Below are positions 5,073 through 5,967 of a stretch of 5,967 nt of DNA, one piece after another; within the stretch, counting starts at the first letter, position 1, and each line of letters opens with the position of its first letter. The position numbers were made by a program, and so were the translations under genes. The notes beneath the pieces are model-generated. The model ran no database searches. It saw only the letters and a list, made by a program, of their open reading frames with translations, and had not been told where the DNA came from. This DNA is from Propionibacterium sp. (lineage in GTDB: Bacteria; Actinomycetota; Actinomycetes; Propionibacteriales; Propionibacteriaceae), in the NCBI GenBank assembly GCA_012837465.1, contig DURG01000103.1, positions 1 to 5,967 on the forward strand, in the 5' to 3' direction.

Positions 5073-5967
5073 ATGAGGGAAAGCAGGGGAGCGCCCGGCT
5101 CCCAGGCCTCGCTACGCGAGGCGAACAGCGCCCGCATCCTCGAGGCGGTGAAGCTCTACGGCCAGCTCACCCAGGTCGAGCTCGCTGCCGCCACGGGCCT
5201 CTCCCCCGCCACCGTCTCCAACATCGTGAAGCAGTTGCTCGCGGCCGGCGCCGTCGAGACGTCAGCGACGACGCGCTCCGGACGCCGCGCCCAGCTCGTC
5301 ACGCTGGCGCACGTCACCTCCCTCGCCCTGGGCATCCACATCCGCCCACGCGCGCTCGAGATGTCGCTGGTCGACGCCGGCTACACCCAGGTGGCCCGGC
5401 ATCACCTGCCGCTGCCGCCGGAGCATCGCTTCGACACCACCCTGGACCGCGCCGCGATGCTGGCCGCGGAACTCACTGATCAACGCGGGCTCGCGCTGGC
5501 GGACCTGGTGGGGATCGGCGTCGCGATGCCGTCGGCCAACCGCGGCGGTGCAGTCGTCGGGCTGCCGACATGGGACGACGTCGACGTGGCCGACATCATC
5601 GAGCGGCGACTACACCGGCCCGTCCTGGTGGAGCGCGAGACCGACGCCGCCGCCCTCGCGGAGGCCCGCATCGGGGCCTTGCGCGGCGCGGCGTGCGGCG
5701 TGTACGTGCGCGTGGGTGAGGTGACGGATTCCACGATCGTGCTCGGGGGTGCCGTGCTGCGCCCGGGTTCGGCTCCCGCGGCGGGGCTCGGTCACGTCCG
5801 GGTCGCTCCGGACGGGGCCATCTGCCGTTGCGGTGCCCGCGGCTGCCTGAACACCGTCGTGTCGATCGAGGCCTTGCGCGAGTTGGTCCGGATCAGCCAC
5901 GGTCCCCTGTCGCTGCGCGACATGGTGGCGGCGGCGAACTCGGGCGACAGGGGCTGCCGGCAGGTCG
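5073..5967 (+). CDS. ROK-family winged-helix transcriptional regulator (3' end outside the window)
   Basis: The frame stays open to the window end, giving 298 residues of a protein that usually runs to about 380-400. Residues 18-63 form the N-terminal winged helix-turn-helix of ROK repressors (NSARILEAVKLYGQLTQVEL, then ATGLSPATVSNIVKQLLAAG). The sugar-kinase-like domain follows: GIGVAMPS (147-154), LVERETDAAALAE (185-197) and the zinc-type motif CRCGARGC (251-258) with GH just before (240-241). Key residues are altered: DxGGT reads HIRPRA, the usual ENDAN reads ERETD, ExGH reads GLGH, and the Glu after GCL is Asn260. Kinase activity is very unlikely and sugar binding is doubtful. The start is firm: in-frame stops lie at 5061 and 5067, and AAGG (5062-5065) is 7 nt upstream of the ATG. 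It is divergent from mmsABchvE and probably regulates that operon and itself through the TCAAGCCTTGA sites. Confidence 0.88.
   Translation, partial: MRESRGAPGSQASLREANSARILEAVKLYGQLTQVELAAATGLSPATVSNIVKQLLAAGAVETSATTRSGRRAQLVTLAHVTSLALGIHIRPRALEMSLVDAGYTQVARHHLPLPPEHRFDTTLDRAAMLAAELTDQRGLALADLVGIGVAMPSANRGGAVVGLPTWDDVDVADIIERRLHRPVLVERETDAAALAEARIGALRGAACGVYVRVGEVTDSTIVLGGAVLRPGSAPAAGLGHVRVAPDGAICRCGARGCLNTVVSIEALRELVRISHGPLSLRDMVAAANSGDRGCRQV

Noticed and set aside
4976..5479. A 167-codon plus-strand frame covering the promoter region and the start of the regulator
   Set aside because: It is out of frame with the ROK protein, whose helix-turn-helix and zinc motif are clear, and it would translate through the promoters and operators.

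Overview
The window looks like chromosomal DNA from a high-GC actinobacterium (Actinomycetota). Coding frames strongly prefer G or C at third positions, long antisense open frames are common, and the proteins read as actinobacterial, including a Cys-anchored binding lipoprotein with a Gly/Ala/Thr-rich linker and a winged-helix ROK regulator. The genus cannot be told from sequence alone. I see no RNA genes, insertion sequences, CRISPR arrays, prophage or defence genes, and no wholly new system.

Layout. At the left (23-664, +) is a class-I glutamine amidotransferase of the PabA/TrpG type. It is followed by a perfect 16-bp hairpin (678-713) that separates it from a convergent three-gene operon on the minus strand. 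Read in the direction of transcription, that operon is mmsA (sugar ABC ATPase, 4927-3365), mmsB (permease, 3351-2011) and a chvE-like substrate-binding lipoprotein (1909-764). Together they form one complete multiple-monosaccharide (GguAB/ChvE-type) importer. On the right, divergent from the operon, is a ROK-family regulator starting at 5073. It runs off the window end after 298 codons.

How it works together. The 145-bp divergent region (4928-5072) is the most informative non-coding part. It holds a good transporter promoter (TTGACG, 17 nt, TACATT), a weaker candidate promoter for the regulator, and two exact copies of the 11-bp palindrome TCAAGCCTTGA. Their centres are 42 bp apart, close to four helical turns. 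The left copy lies across the -35 elements of both divergent promoters, and the right copy lies on the predicted start of the regulator transcript. The natural reading is that the ROK protein binds these sites, represses the importer and itself, and is relieved by a sugar or sugar derivative.

The main oddity is the regulator itself. It keeps the helix-turn-helix and the zinc cysteines but has lost most residues that ROK proteins use to bind ATP and sugar. Its effector may therefore be atypical or absent. Other points to check are the binding-protein gene being last in the operon behind a C-rich 101-bp leader, and a polar tail of about 45 residues on the permease.
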